From Shewanella salipaludis (GTDB lineage: Bacteria; Pseudomonadota; Gammaproteobacteria; Enterobacterales; Shewanellaceae): a stretch of 54,054 nt of DNA. Position numbers and translations under genes: made by a program. The DNA lies in NCBI RefSeq assembly GCF_012911865.1, contig NZ_JAAXYH010000020.1, forward strand, positions 1 through 54,054, read 5' to 3'. Positions 8,080 through 15,995 of the stretch are shown in pieces. The notes beneath the pieces were generated by a model that worked only from the letters and a program-made list of their open reading frames with translations, did not search any database and was not told the DNA's origin. Each line of letters starts with the position of its first letter. The first letter of the stretch is position 1.

Positions 8080-9011
8080 GGCAACTCCACTTCCAACGCC
8101 ATGCCTGTCGGCAGGTCCTGCCCCTGGGCAGAAATATCAATATCCGTCAGATACATGAGCCGGGCGCGGTCGCGCTCATTCAGGGCATAGAAGGGGGTAT
8201 AGGCTGGTTGGCTGCGAATGTTGCGCACCACGCCATCGACCCGGGTATCGCGGCCATCGACATGGATAATGACCCTGCTGCCTGGCTTGACCCGCTCGAG
8301 CCAGGTGGCGGGCAAATACACCCGCACATAGGGTCTGTCGGTGGCGAGCAAACTGACCAGTTGGGTGCCGGCCGCTATCCTGTCCCCCACCTGCCAGGGC
8401 AAGATGTCGACCACGGCATCGCTGGCGGCCACCAAGGTCAAGTCCGCCAGCGCCTTGCGCTCCAGAGCCAGTCTGGCCTCTGCGGCGGCGACCGCGGCGC
8501 TGGCCTGCTCCAGCTGCTCGCTGCGGGTGCCATTTTCGAGCTCATTCAGGCTCTGTTGCGCCTCTGCCTGCCTGGCAATTGCCGTATCCCGCGCCGCCCT
8601 GGCCGCATCCAGGTCCGCCTCTGTCAGCACCTTGGTATTGAACAAGCGCTCAGTGCGTTCGAAGCCCTGCTTGGCCTCTGTCACGCTGGCCCTGGCACCG
8701 GCCAACGCCGCCTTGGCGCGCGCTATGGCTTCGATGCGGGCACCGGTCGCCAACTCCGCCAGTCTGGCCTTGGCCTCGGCGAGTTCGGCAACCCGCTGCG
8801 CCACCCTGGCATTGGCCGCCGTCGCATCGAGGGAGAGCAATGTCTCTCCCGCGCTGACTCTCTGCCCCTCGACCACATTGACCGAGGCGAGCAGCTCACC
8901 CACGGGGGCCGTCAGCGTCAAACGATCCCGCTCCACGGTACCGAATACCCTGGGCGCCTCCTGACTGCAGCCCGCCAGCAGAGCCAACATACAGATCACC
9001 ACAGGTCTCAT
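8076..9011 (-). CDS. HlyD-family periplasmic adaptor lipoprotein (YbhG-like)
   Basis: A 311-residue membrane-fusion protein. It starts MRPVVICMLALLAGCSQ, a signal peptide with a lipobox ending at the cysteine. A biotinyl-lipoyl-like strand pair (about 30-65) is followed by a long alanine-rich coiled-coil hairpin (about 70-190), then a beta-barrel region with LPWQVGDRIAAGTQLVSLLA. It would link the inner-membrane ABC pump to an outer-membrane channel not encoded here. It overlaps the regulator gene upstream by four bases and the ATPase gene downstream. Confidence 0.92.
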   Translation of the reverse strand: MRPVVICMLALLAGCSQEAPRVFGTVERDRLTLTAPVGELLASVNVVEGQRVSAGETLLSLDATAANARVAQRVAELAEAKARLAELATGARIEAIARAKAALAGARASVTEAKQGFERTERLFNTKVLTEADLDAARAARDTAIARQAEAQQSLNELENGTRSEQLEQASAAVAAAEARLALERKALADLTLVAASDAVVDILPWQVGDRIAAGTQLVSLLATDRPYVRVYLPATWLERVKPGSRVIIHVDGRDTRVDGVVRNIRSQPAYTPFYALNERDRARLMYLTDIDISAQGQDLPTGMALEVELP

Positions 9012-9652
9012 ACCCGACTCCTTGGGTCTGTGTTGAATATGCCCTGGGTGAGCACCTCAACATTGTGTTCTACCAATAGTTCCAGGCTTTGAGGGTCCAG
9101 CTGCAAGCCAAACTGGCGCATCAGCGCCGGGGGGGCGATCAGCGGGAAGACCATCAGACTCACCAGGCTTAACCTGGCCAAATCCGGATTGACTCCCTCC
9201 CGCAGGCTGTCCCTGGTCATCAGTGCCCGGCCGAACCACTGGCGCGACAAGTCGATCACTTCAGTGAATACCGACAGCAAGATACGATAGGGTTCGCTGC
9301 CTTCACCTTCCTGCAGCACACGTATGATTAACCTGGGCAAGCCCGGGTTGGGGGCCATGGCGCGGTAATAGCTCAGCATCAGGCCGGTGAGATCTTCCGG
9401 CGTCTGCTCTGCGGATAATGCCCGAAAGCGGGCCAGGACAGGCGCGAGAGTCTCACGCACCATGTGCTCAAACAACCCGGCCTTGGAGCCGAAGTAATAG
9501 CGGATCAGCGCCGCATCCACCCCGGCCTCGCGGGCAACTTCCCGGGTAGATACTGTCTGAAAACTGCGACGGGTAAACAGGCTCAGGGCCGCGGTAACCA
9601 ATCTGGCGCGGGCATCCGAGTCCCCCTTGGGACGACCTGGAATGACTGACAT
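9008..9652 (-). CDS. TetR-family regulator (CecR/YbiH-like)
   Basis: A 214-residue repressor. Residues 10-60 carry the helix-turn-helix DNA-binding domain (FQTVSTREVAREAGVDAALIRYYFGSKAGLF, shown here as its family pattern of TREVAREAGVD then IRYYFGSK). The C-terminal domain resembles that of CecR, which controls the ybh efflux genes. The ATG at 9652 has GGAG seven bases upstream; a TTG at 9664 is the alternative. It is the first gene of the efflux operon, as expected of an autorepressor, and a palindrome lies just ahead of it. Confidence 0.92.
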   Translation of the reverse strand: MSVIPGRPKGDSDARARLVTAALSLFTRRSFQTVSTREVAREAGVDAALIRYYFGSKAGLFEHMVRETLAPVLARFRALSAEQTPEDLTGLMLSYYRAMAPNPGLPRLIIRVLQEGEGSEPYRILLSVFTEVIDLSRQWFGRALMTRDSLREGVNPDLARLSLVSLMVFPLIAPPALMRQFGLQLDPQSLELLVEHNVEVLTQGIFNTDPRSRV

Positions 9653-9669
9653 GACAGACTCCAATAAAA

Positions 9670-9687
9670 ATTCATCTACTGATGAAT
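9670..9687. promoter_or_regulatory. Candidate TetR operator (7-4-7 palindrome)
   Basis: ATTCATC and GATGAAT flank a 4-bp spacer TACT, forming a perfect inverted repeat. It ends 18 bp upstream of the regulator's ATG. Position and symmetry suit autoregulation by the TetR-family protein. The similarity of this palindrome to known CecR sites was not tested. Confidence 0.6.
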
Positions 9688-9858
9688 CATACTAGAGAAC
9701 ATAGACCACAAATGGCAGAAGTTAAATTCCTCATTTAACGGGAAATCGGGGAATTGTTAGGGAGAAACCGCGTCTGTGATTCTGGTCCATGACGGTTAGC
9801 CAGGTGCGATAAGCCAGGACCCTTAACAACAGGCTATCGGCAATGCATGATAGTGGCG

Positions 9859-10932
9859 TCACAGCGCCAGATCCAACTGCGCCTGCCGGGTTTGTTCCTC
9901 TGTGGCGGTTGCCTGGCTCGCCAGGCCGACCGAGACCCCCAGCAGGCGTATGCCACGTCCTTCCTGGCGGGACATGGCCTGCGCCAGCAGATCGTAGAAG
10001 AGCTTCACCGACAACTCGGTGCACCTGTGCTCTATGGTGGTCTGTTTGAAGTCACTGAACTTGAGCTTGACCACCTGCTTCTCGATTTGGCGCCCCTTGG
10101 CACTGCGACCGACACGCTCACCGAGTTCCTGCACCAGGGCCGGCATGACGCCATGACATTGTTCCAGGGTGTGTATGTCCTGCGCCAGGGTCGTTTCGAC
10201 ACCGACAGACTTACGCTCCCTATGGGGCGAGATGCCGCGTTCGTCTATGCCCCTGGCGCGCTCAATCAGCAAGGCACCGAACTTGCCGAATCTCTGCAAC
10301 AAGAGCGCCTTGGGAAAGGCCTGTACCTCGCCGCAGGTATGCAGCCCCATGGCCGCCAACTTCTCGCTCGTGACCTTGCCTACACCCGGGATCTTCCCCA
10401 GGGGCAGGGTCTCGATGAACCCGGCCATGGCATCCGGGGTGATCACATACTGGCCATTGGGTTTATTGAGATCCGAGGCGACCTTGGCGAGAAACTTCAC
10501 CGGTGCTATCCCGGCGGATGCGGTCAGACCCGTTTCATTGAAGATATCGGCACGAATGGCCTCGGCTATCCGGGTCGCCGAACCCTGGCAATGCGCGCTG
10601 TCGCTGACGTCCAGGTAGGCCTCATCCAACGACAGGGGCTCTATCTGATCCGTATAGCGCAACATGATGGCACGGATCTGCGCCGATACGGCTTTGTAGA
10701 CAGACATGCGCCCGGGCACCAACACCAGCTCAGGGCATAGCTTGAAGGCGTAGGCGGACGCCATGGCGGAACGCACCCCAAACTTGCGCGCCTCATAGTT
10801 GCAGGTGCTGATCACCCCGCGGCGATCGCTGCTGCCGCCCACCGCCAGAGGCTTGCCCCTCAGCTCGGGAAAGTCACGCATCTCCACGGCGGCAAAATAG
10901 CAGTCCATATCTATGTGAATAATTTTACGCAC
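9859..10932 (-). CDS. dinB: DNA polymerase IV (Y-family translesion polymerase)
   Basis: A 357-residue error-prone polymerase. Catalytic residues are visible: D8 in IHIDMDCYFAAVE and D103-E104 in LSLDEAYLDVS, with the helix-hairpin-helix around KIPGVGKVTSEKL and the little-finger domain after residue 240. The start codon is GTG. A match to the LexA operator lies 40 bp upstream, so SOS induction is expected. It acts at stalled replication forks. It is a single gene with terminators or gaps on both sides. Confidence 0.97.
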   Translation of the reverse strand: MRKIIHIDMDCYFAAVEMRDFPELRGKPLAVGGSSDRRGVISTCNYEARKFGVRSAMASAYAFKLCPELVLVPGRMSVYKAVSAQIRAIMLRYTDQIEPLSLDEAYLDVSDSAHCQGSATRIAEAIRADIFNETGLTASAGIAPVKFLAKVASDLNKPNGQYVITPDAMAGFIETLPLGKIPGVGKVTSEKLAAMGLHTCGEVQAFPKALLLQRFGKFGALLIERARGIDERGISPHRERKSVGVETTLAQDIHTLEQCHGVMPALVQELGERVGRSAKGRQIEKQVVKLKFSDFKQTTIEHRCTELSVKLFYDLLAQAMSRQEGRGIRLLGVSVGLASQATATEEQTRQAQLDLAL

Positions 10933-10971
10933 GGCCCAAGCCCAGTCTGTCGTCGCCCTCCCTTAAAGATA

Positions 10972-10987
10972 CTGTATATAAAAACAG
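10972..10987 (-). promoter_or_regulatory. LexA (SOS) box of dinB
   Basis: CTGTATATAAAAACAG fits the CTGT-N8-ACAG operator exactly. It lies 40 bp upstream of the dinB GTG, in the position of a repressor site overlapping the promoter. Confidence 0.85.
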
Positions 10988-11013
10988 TGTTCAACAATTG
11001 GTGCGAGAAACCC

Positions 11014-11040
11014 ATAAAAAAGGAGCCAAAAGGCTCCTTT
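11014..11040 (-). terminator. Rho-independent terminator of the chemoreceptor gene
   Basis: A 9-bp perfect stem (11019-11027 with 11032-11040) around a 4-nt loop is followed on the minus strand by a run of T. It lies 25 bp after the chemoreceptor stop codon. Confidence 0.85.
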
Positions 11041-11064
11041 CCATCCATGAGGCTCACGACAGAC

Positions 11065-13068
11065 TTAGATCTTGAACTGAGCTATGTTGTCCGACAGCGC
11101 CTTGGACATGGTCTCAAACTGACGCAGGTTCTGTGACAGGTCTTCGCTGGCGCTGAGAGACTCGTCGGATAGACCGCGGACATTCTCGACGTTGCAGGCG
11201 ACTTCTTCGGCCACCACGGCCTGCTGCCCTATGGCGACGGTGATTTCCATGGTCTGCTGCTGAATCGCGCCTATGGCATCCTTGATACCGCTCAGCGCCG
11301 TCTCCACCTGGGTGGTGAGTTCCTTGCCCAGCTGCGCCTGCTCGACACCCGACTCCATCACCTGCTCCGCCTGGATGGCATTCTGTTGCAGGGTCTGAAT
11401 GATGACCTGAATGTTGGCGGTGGAATCCTGGGTGCGGGACGCCAGGGTCCTGACCTCGTCGGCGACCACGGCGAAACCCCGACCCTGTTCGCCGGCCCTG
11501 GCGGCTTCGATGGCGGCATTGAGCGCCAGCAGGTTAGTCTGCTCGGCGATGCCACGGATCACGCTCAAGACTTCACCTATCTGCTCCGAGCTGGTCCTCA
11601 GATGCTTGATCACCTGGGCCGCTTCTATCACTTGCTCCGACAGGGACTCCATGCCTTGGGTGGCACGGGTCACTATGTTGGAGCCATCGAACGACTGTTG
11701 CTGCGCCTGCTCGGCGTACTCGCTGGCTCTGGTGGCACTGTGGGCCATCTCCTGACTGGTCTGGGCCATTTCCGTGGCGGCGGTCGCCACCGAGGCGATT
11801 TCCGCCTTCTGCCTGGATACCGAGTCAAGTGCCTGATCGCACACCCGCATGGCACCCGCCACCCCATTGCTCACATCCTGGGTCAGGCTGCGGGTCTCGA
11901 GCAACATGGTCTGCACCTTCTGGGCGAAACGGTTGAAGGCATCTCCCAATTGACCCAGCTCATCTTCCCTGTCCATGTTGATCCTCTGTGACAGATCGCT
12001 GTCACCTTCGGCTATGTCTTCCATCGCCGTGAGCAACTTATTCAATTGACGTCGGAACGGCAGCAACATGAGCCACACGGTCGCGCTCACCAACAAGATG
12101 ATCACCAGCGCCAGCAGGGACGCATCCCACAGGGCCGAAGTCACGGGCGCTTCTATCACCTCACGAGGCAACATGAAGGCCAGGTGCCATTTCTGTTTGG
12201 GGTAATCGCCACCGACGGCAACGAAACTCACCCGCTGCGGCACGCCGCGATAGGTGACGTCACCGAAACCCGTGGCCTTGGCTTGCATGGTGCGGCTCAG
12301 CTGGGCGAAACCCTGAGTGTCCTCAAACTGACTGTCCACTTTCTGTGCCGGCGATCCCGGCGGGAAGGCATCGGAAAAGCCGGGGAAATAAACCAGCTTG
12401 CCTTCATCCGTCATCAGGAAGGCCTGGCCCTGTCCCCTGTATTTGATCGGCGCCAACAGGTTCTTGCCTATGGTGTCGATCAGTATGTCCATGCCGCCTA
12501 TGCCGATGAACTTTCCCTGGGCATCCATGACGACCGTCTTGACCGTGGCAGAGATGGAGCCGTCGTTGGCATCCACGGCAGGGTCGCCGACAAACAGCCC
12601 ATCCCTGTCTATCGCCTCCTGCCACCAGGGACGCTTGTTGGTGTAATAATTGGGGTCGCCATCGTAACGGCCATTGAGATCGAAATATTCGAAGGTGTTG
12701 GCCGAACCGAAGAACACAGACTTGATATCCGCGTCCTTGGCCGAGAAATAGTTGAAGTGCGCGATGATGTCTTTATAGCCAGCGTCCGCCGCCAAATCGC
12801 TGCGTCTGGCCTTGTAGTCGCTGAACCAACTCAGCGTGCTGGGTGCGGAAAATACCGAGTGGATTATCTGTCCCTTGGCCACGAAATAGCTGCCGATCTC
12901 GTTAGCCTTGAGTTGGACCAAGGTAGAAATATCCGTGTCGACCTGTGCCCGGGTGCGATCGCTTTCCTTGGAAACCAAGAGTACAGACACCAGGGTCAGC
13001 AGCACCGCCAGTGCCCCAACCAGGGTCACCACTAATTGTAAACTCAGAGAACGTTTAATATATCCCAT
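11065..13068 (-). CDS. Methyl-accepting chemotaxis protein with periplasmic Cache domain
   Basis: A transducer of about 667 residues. An N-terminal membrane span is followed by a periplasmic double-Cache sensor region (about 35-290, with the LNGRYDGDPNYYTNKRPWW ligand-pocket type segment), a second span near 300-325, a HAMP domain, and a cytoplasmic signalling hairpin containing the highly conserved tip EQTNLLALNAAIEAARAGEQ. It passes ligand occupancy to CheA and CheW. The ligand is unknown; related Cache receptors bind amino acids or organic acids. The start at 13068 (MGYIKRSL) is preferred because the signal anchor follows at once; 13080 is possible. Confidence 0.93.
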   Translation of the reverse strand: MGYIKRSLSLQLVVTLVGALAVLLTLVSVLLVSKESDRTRAQVDTDISTLVQLKANEIGSYFVAKGQIIHSVFSAPSTLSWFSDYKARRSDLAADAGYKDIIAHFNYFSAKDADIKSVFFGSANTFEYFDLNGRYDGDPNYYTNKRPWWQEAIDRDGLFVGDPAVDANDGSISATVKTVVMDAQGKFIGIGGMDILIDTIGKNLLAPIKYRGQGQAFLMTDEGKLVYFPGFSDAFPPGSPAQKVDSQFEDTQGFAQLSRTMQAKATGFGDVTYRGVPQRVSFVAVGGDYPKQKWHLAFMLPREVIEAPVTSALWDASLLALVIILLVSATVWLMLLPFRRQLNKLLTAMEDIAEGDSDLSQRINMDREDELGQLGDAFNRFAQKVQTMLLETRSLTQDVSNGVAGAMRVCDQALDSVSRQKAEIASVATAATEMAQTSQEMAHSATRASEYAEQAQQQSFDGSNIVTRATQGMESLSEQVIEAAQVIKHLRTSSEQIGEVLSVIRGIAEQTNLLALNAAIEAARAGEQGRGFAVVADEVRTLASRTQDSTANIQVIIQTLQQNAIQAEQVMESGVEQAQLGKELTTQVETALSGIKDAIGAIQQQTMEITVAIGQQAVVAEEVACNVENVRGLSDESLSASEDLSQNLRQFETMSKALSDNIAQFKI

Positions 13069-13411
13069 CGGCCATCCCATACTGGATTCGGTAAAAAACA
13101 TTATGTGCAAACCCGCGTGCAAACCTGCGCGCAGCCAGAGCGGTAAACCACCCGCAATAACTTAACAATATTTATACATTATGAACAGGGAAGGACGACA
13201 AAAAATTGACCCGGATGCCGAACGGTTAAGGCCGGCTTGAGCGCGAAAGCCAGAGTGAGTAAGGGGCGTGAAGGCTTGAGGAACTTACCTGCTAGCCTTT
13301 GATTCTTGATGAGTTTTTTGACTCTACAGCAATATCAGCGCCAAACATGGGAAGCAGGTACCCGACCACAACCAGGCGGTTGTGATCGGTTGACTGTGCT
13401 CGGGACTCAGG
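13069..13411. other. Noncoding gap between chemoreceptor and bacterioferritin genes
   Basis: This contains the upstream region of the chemoreceptor and the downstream region of the bacterioferritin pair. I see no gene, repeat or convincing terminator in it. Confidence 0.5.
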
Positions 13412-13879
13412 CTAGCACTGGCTCTGGAGGTAATTCTGTAACCCCAGCTTGTCGATGAGGCCGAGCTGCCTCTCGAGCCAGTACATATGATCCGACTCGG
13501 TATCTTCCAGCAGCACCTTGAGGATATTGCGTGTCTGATAGTCCCTCTTGGATTCGCATAGGGCTATGACCTCCCTGAGGTTATTGGCGACCTTATACTC
13601 ATAGGCGAGATCGTTGTGCAACATCTGCTGTACATCCTCCCCTATGTTCAAAGGTTCTCGGCTGGCCACATCGGGTTTGCCCTCGAGAAATAGAATGCGT
13701 TGGACCAACTTGGCCGCGTGTTCCCTCTCATCGTCCGACTCATGGGAGATACGTTCGAATAATTCGTTCAGGCCCCAGTCCTGATACATGCGGGCATGCA
13801 GGAAGTATTGATCCATGGCCGAGAGTTCACCCGTCAGCAGTCTGTTCAGTGCAGCTATGATTTCATTGTCGCCTTTCAT
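13412..13879 (-). CDS. bfr: Bacterioferritin subunit, ferroxidase type
   Basis: A 155-residue four-helix iron-storage subunit. The ferroxidase ligands are complete: E18, E51, H54, E94, E128 and H131 (the last two shifted by one because of an extra residue in the EDTESDH segment). The residue that ligates heme in E. coli Bfr, M52, is arginine here, so this subunit is not expected to bind heme on its own. It follows the heme-type subunit gene by 9 bp, so both are co-transcribed and probably co-assemble into a 24-mer. Confidence 0.95.
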   Translation of the reverse strand: MKGDNEIIAALNRLLTGELSAMDQYFLHARMYQDWGLNELFERISHESDDEREHAAKLVQRILFLEGKPDVASREPLNIGEDVQQMLHNDLAYEYKVANNLREVIALCESKRDYQTRNILKVLLEDTESDHMYWLERQLGLIDKLGLQNYLQSQC

Positions 13880-13888
13880 GCCCGGCTC

Positions 13889-14362
13889 CTATTCGTCTTC
13901 CATCTGGGATTGCAGGTAATTCTGGATCCCTGTGATGCGGATCAATTCGAATTGTGACTCGATCCAGTCCAGATGCTCTTCTTCATCCTCGAGTATTGAC
14001 TCGAGCAGATCGCGGCTGACATAGTCACGCTCCGTCTCACACAGGTCGATCGCCAGGCGCAGCAAAGGCAGCTGCTCTTCCTGCATCTCCCTGTCGCAAG
14101 CCAGCATTTCTTCGCTATGTTCGCCGATACGCAGCTTATCCAGCTGTTGCAGGTTAGGCAGCCCCTCGAGAAACAGCACTCTCTCGACTAGCTTGTCGGC
14201 ATGCTTCATGTCCTGGATAGATTTCTTGTATGCTTTCTCGTTGAGGCCTTCCAGCCCCCAGTTCTTAAACATGCGCGCATGGAGGAAGTATTGATTGATG
14301 GCGGTGAGCTCATAGGTGAGCATCCTATTGAGCTGACTGACCACTTTGGGTTGACCTTTCAT
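13889..14362 (-). CDS. bfr: Bacterioferritin subunit, heme-binding type with degraded ferroxidase site
   Basis: A 157-residue bacterioferritin. It keeps the heme ligand M52 (in SIQDMKHADK) but has D51 instead of Glu and Q94 instead of the bridging Glu; E18, H54, E127 and H130 remain. The dinuclear iron site is therefore probably weak or inactive. It is the first gene of the pair and lies downstream of a Fur-box-like site. Such heme/ferroxidase pairing is known from other proteobacterial bacterioferritins; hetero-oligomer formation here is inference. Confidence 0.95.
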   Translation of the reverse strand: MKGQPKVVSQLNRMLTYELTAINQYFLHARMFKNWGLEGLNEKAYKKSIQDMKHADKLVERVLFLEGLPNLQQLDKLRIGEHSEEMLACDREMQEEQLPLLRLAIDLCETERDYVSRDLLESILEDEEEHLDWIESQFELIRITGIQNYLQSQMEDE

Positions 14363-14470
14363 CTGTGCTGTCCTTATCTCTGAGGCTAGAAAATGTCCAA
14401 GTCTACGATTAAAGCCTAGTTCAAATTAACAGCACACTCAAATTATCTTTATATTTCAACTATGTGGTTA

Positions 14471-14489
14471 ATGAAAACCATTATCATTG
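14471..14489 (-). promoter_or_regulatory. Fur-box-like site upstream of the bacterioferritin pair
   Basis: Read on the minus strand, the 19 bp begin CAATGATAATGG and end TTTTCAT. They match 13 of 16 aligned positions of the GATAATGATAATCATTATC consensus, counting from AATGATAAT. The site is about 110 bp ahead of the first bfr start. Iron-dependent control is plausible but not shown. Confidence 0.55.
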
Positions 14490-14539
14490 CTACTTAACTT
14501 CCTATCCGGAGCCGTTAGCCAATGGCGAATACCGGCATA

Positions 14540-14565
14540 AAAAAACGGCCTCCAATGGAGACCGT
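14540..14565 (-). terminator. Terminator after nqrM
   Basis: A stem of 9 bp with one mismatch (14545-14553 with 14557-14565) has a 3-nt loop and is followed on the minus strand by a T-run. It lies 21 bp after the nqrM stop and closes the nqr-apbE-nqrM transcript. Confidence 0.75.
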
Positions 14566-14585
14566 CAGTGAGCTGCAAAGCGGAA

Positions 14586-14813
14586 TCAGATAATTCTATC
14601 CTTTGCCAGCTTCTCGCGCCGTTCTTCTTCGGCGGCCATGCGGCGCTTGCGCTTATCGCAGGGATCGTCGCAATCGCAGGCCTTCTCTATCCCCAAGGCC
14701 CCCAGACCACCACAGCTGCCTTCGACGGCCTTGTGTTTGATGAAATAACCGATAGACATCAACACAAAGAAGAGTAACAACACCACAAAGGCGGCAATAA
14801 AAGTGCTCATCAT
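14586..14813 (-). CDS. nqrM: Na+-NQR maturation protein NqrM (DUF539)
   Basis: A 75-residue protein with one N-terminal membrane span (about residues 4-24) and a cysteine-rich cytoplasmic segment, SCGGLGALGIEKACDCDDPC, that is the family signature. NqrM is known to be required for maturation of Na+-NQR, probably by delivering iron to the cysteine-ligated centre between NqrD and NqrE. It lies 10 bp behind apbE and downstream of nqrABCDEF, which fits that role. The ATG at 14813 follows GGAG; the upstream TTG was not chosen. Confidence 0.95.
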   Translation of the reverse strand: MMSTFIAAFVVLLLFFVLMSIGYFIKHKAVEGSCGGLGALGIEKACDCDDPCDKRKRRMAAEEERREKLAKDRII

Positions 14814-14823
14814 CAAACTCCAA

Positions 14824-15897
14824 CTAAGGGTTCAGGAAAGGTGTAAACGCATCACTGTAATAGACCTTGAAGCCATCATCCTGCTTCTCAATCAGCATTA
14901 TCGCCAAGCCTTCCCGTTTGGCAAGCTCGAGTGACGCTTCTGTGCCCAGCACCATCATAGCAGTTGCGAAGCCATCGGCCGTCATACAATTTTGGTGCAA
15001 TACCGTGACCGAGGCCAGCCTATGCTGTATCGGATAACCGCTGCGGGGATCTATCAGGTGGGAAAAACGTTGCCCCTCTTCCTCATAATAGTTGCGGTAA
15101 TCCCCCGAGGTCGCCATCGCCATGGTGCCTGGCTCTATGACCTGTTGCACGGCGCGGCCATCGTCGGAGGGCTGCTCTATCGCCACCCGCCATGAGCTGC
15201 CATCTGCCTTGGTGCCCTTGACGCTCAGCTCGCCGCCGATCTCGACCAGGTAGCCGGTCACACCATACTTATCCAGCAAGGCGGCAATCTTGTCGACGCC
15301 GAAGCCCTTGGCTATCGAAGACAAGTCCACATAGAGATCGGCATTATGCTTGTTCAGCCTGTGACCCTCGATAGACAAGGAGTCTATGCCAGTCTTGGCC
15401 TTAGCCGCCGCGATTTGGGCCTCGGATGGAATATGCAGGGGTCGCTTATCCGGGCCGAAACCCCAGAGATTGACCAGAGGCCCCAGGGTGATATCCAGCG
15501 CGCCTCCGGTGACCCGATACAGGCGTATCCCCTCACGCACCACTGTCAGGGTATCGTCCGAGACTTCAACACTCTGCTGCAACGGCAACTGATTGAAACG
15601 GGATAACTCGGAGTCCTTCCTGTAGGTCGACATCTGATCGTTAACCCTTTCCAGGGCCAGATCTATCTCGGCCTGCAACAATTGCACGTTCGGCACCTTG
15701 GCGTTGGGTACCAACTTGATGTGGTAGGTGGTGCCCATGGTGCTGCCGGACATGGCAATTTCTTCGGCAGTATGACTGCATGCCGAAATAAAAAAGGCCA
15801 GCCCTGTGAAGGCCAGCCATTTGACTGAATGCTTGAGCCCTGACTCGCTGAACAACGAAGTCTTAAATGCACTCTGCAACGCTAAGGTCTTGAACAT
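14824..15897 (-). CDS. apbE: FAD:protein FMN transferase
   Basis: A 357-residue lipoprotein: a long signal sequence ends in a lipobox with the modified cysteine at residue 40 (FISAC). The catalytic domain shows GSTMGTTYHIK, YVDLSSIAKGFGVDK and the C-terminal FSHLIDPRSGYPI motif. ApbE transfers FMN from FAD to threonine in the motif found in NqrB and NqrC, both encoded immediately upstream, so its targets are in the same operon. It acts on the periplasmic face of the inner membrane. Confidence 0.97.
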   Translation of the reverse strand: MFKTLALQSAFKTSLFSESGLKHSVKWLAFTGLAFFISACSHTAEEIAMSGSTMGTTYHIKLVPNAKVPNVQLLQAEIDLALERVNDQMSTYRKDSELSRFNQLPLQQSVEVSDDTLTVVREGIRLYRVTGGALDITLGPLVNLWGFGPDKRPLHIPSEAQIAAAKAKTGIDSLSIEGHRLNKHNADLYVDLSSIAKGFGVDKIAALLDKYGVTGYLVEIGGELSVKGTKADGSSWRVAIEQPSDDGRAVQQVIEPGTMAMATSGDYRNYYEEEGQRFSHLIDPRSGYPIQHRLASVTVLHQNCMTADGFATAMMVLGTEASLELAKREGLAIMLIEKQDDGFKVYYSDAFTPFLNP

Positions 15898-15935
15898 AAT
15901 GACCTACAACTCTTTTATTGTGGCGCTCAATGCAA

Positions 15936-15973
15936 AAGTTGCAGATGTGAGCAACACTCAACATCTGCAACTT
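15936..15973 (-). terminator. Hairpin between nqrF and apbE
   Basis: A 13-bp perfect inverted repeat (15936-15948 with 15961-15973) with a 12-nt loop lies in the 98-bp gap. A short T-run follows on the minus strand. It may partially end the nqr transcript so that the maturation genes are made at a lower level, or it may protect the upstream mRNA. Confidence 0.6.
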
Positions 15974-15995
15974 CATCATCTCGGGCCGATAAACA

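Noticed and set aside
7869..9092. A 407-codon plus-strand frame across the adaptor and ATPase genes
   Set aside because: It covers two well-identified minus-strand genes and has no domain pattern of its own.
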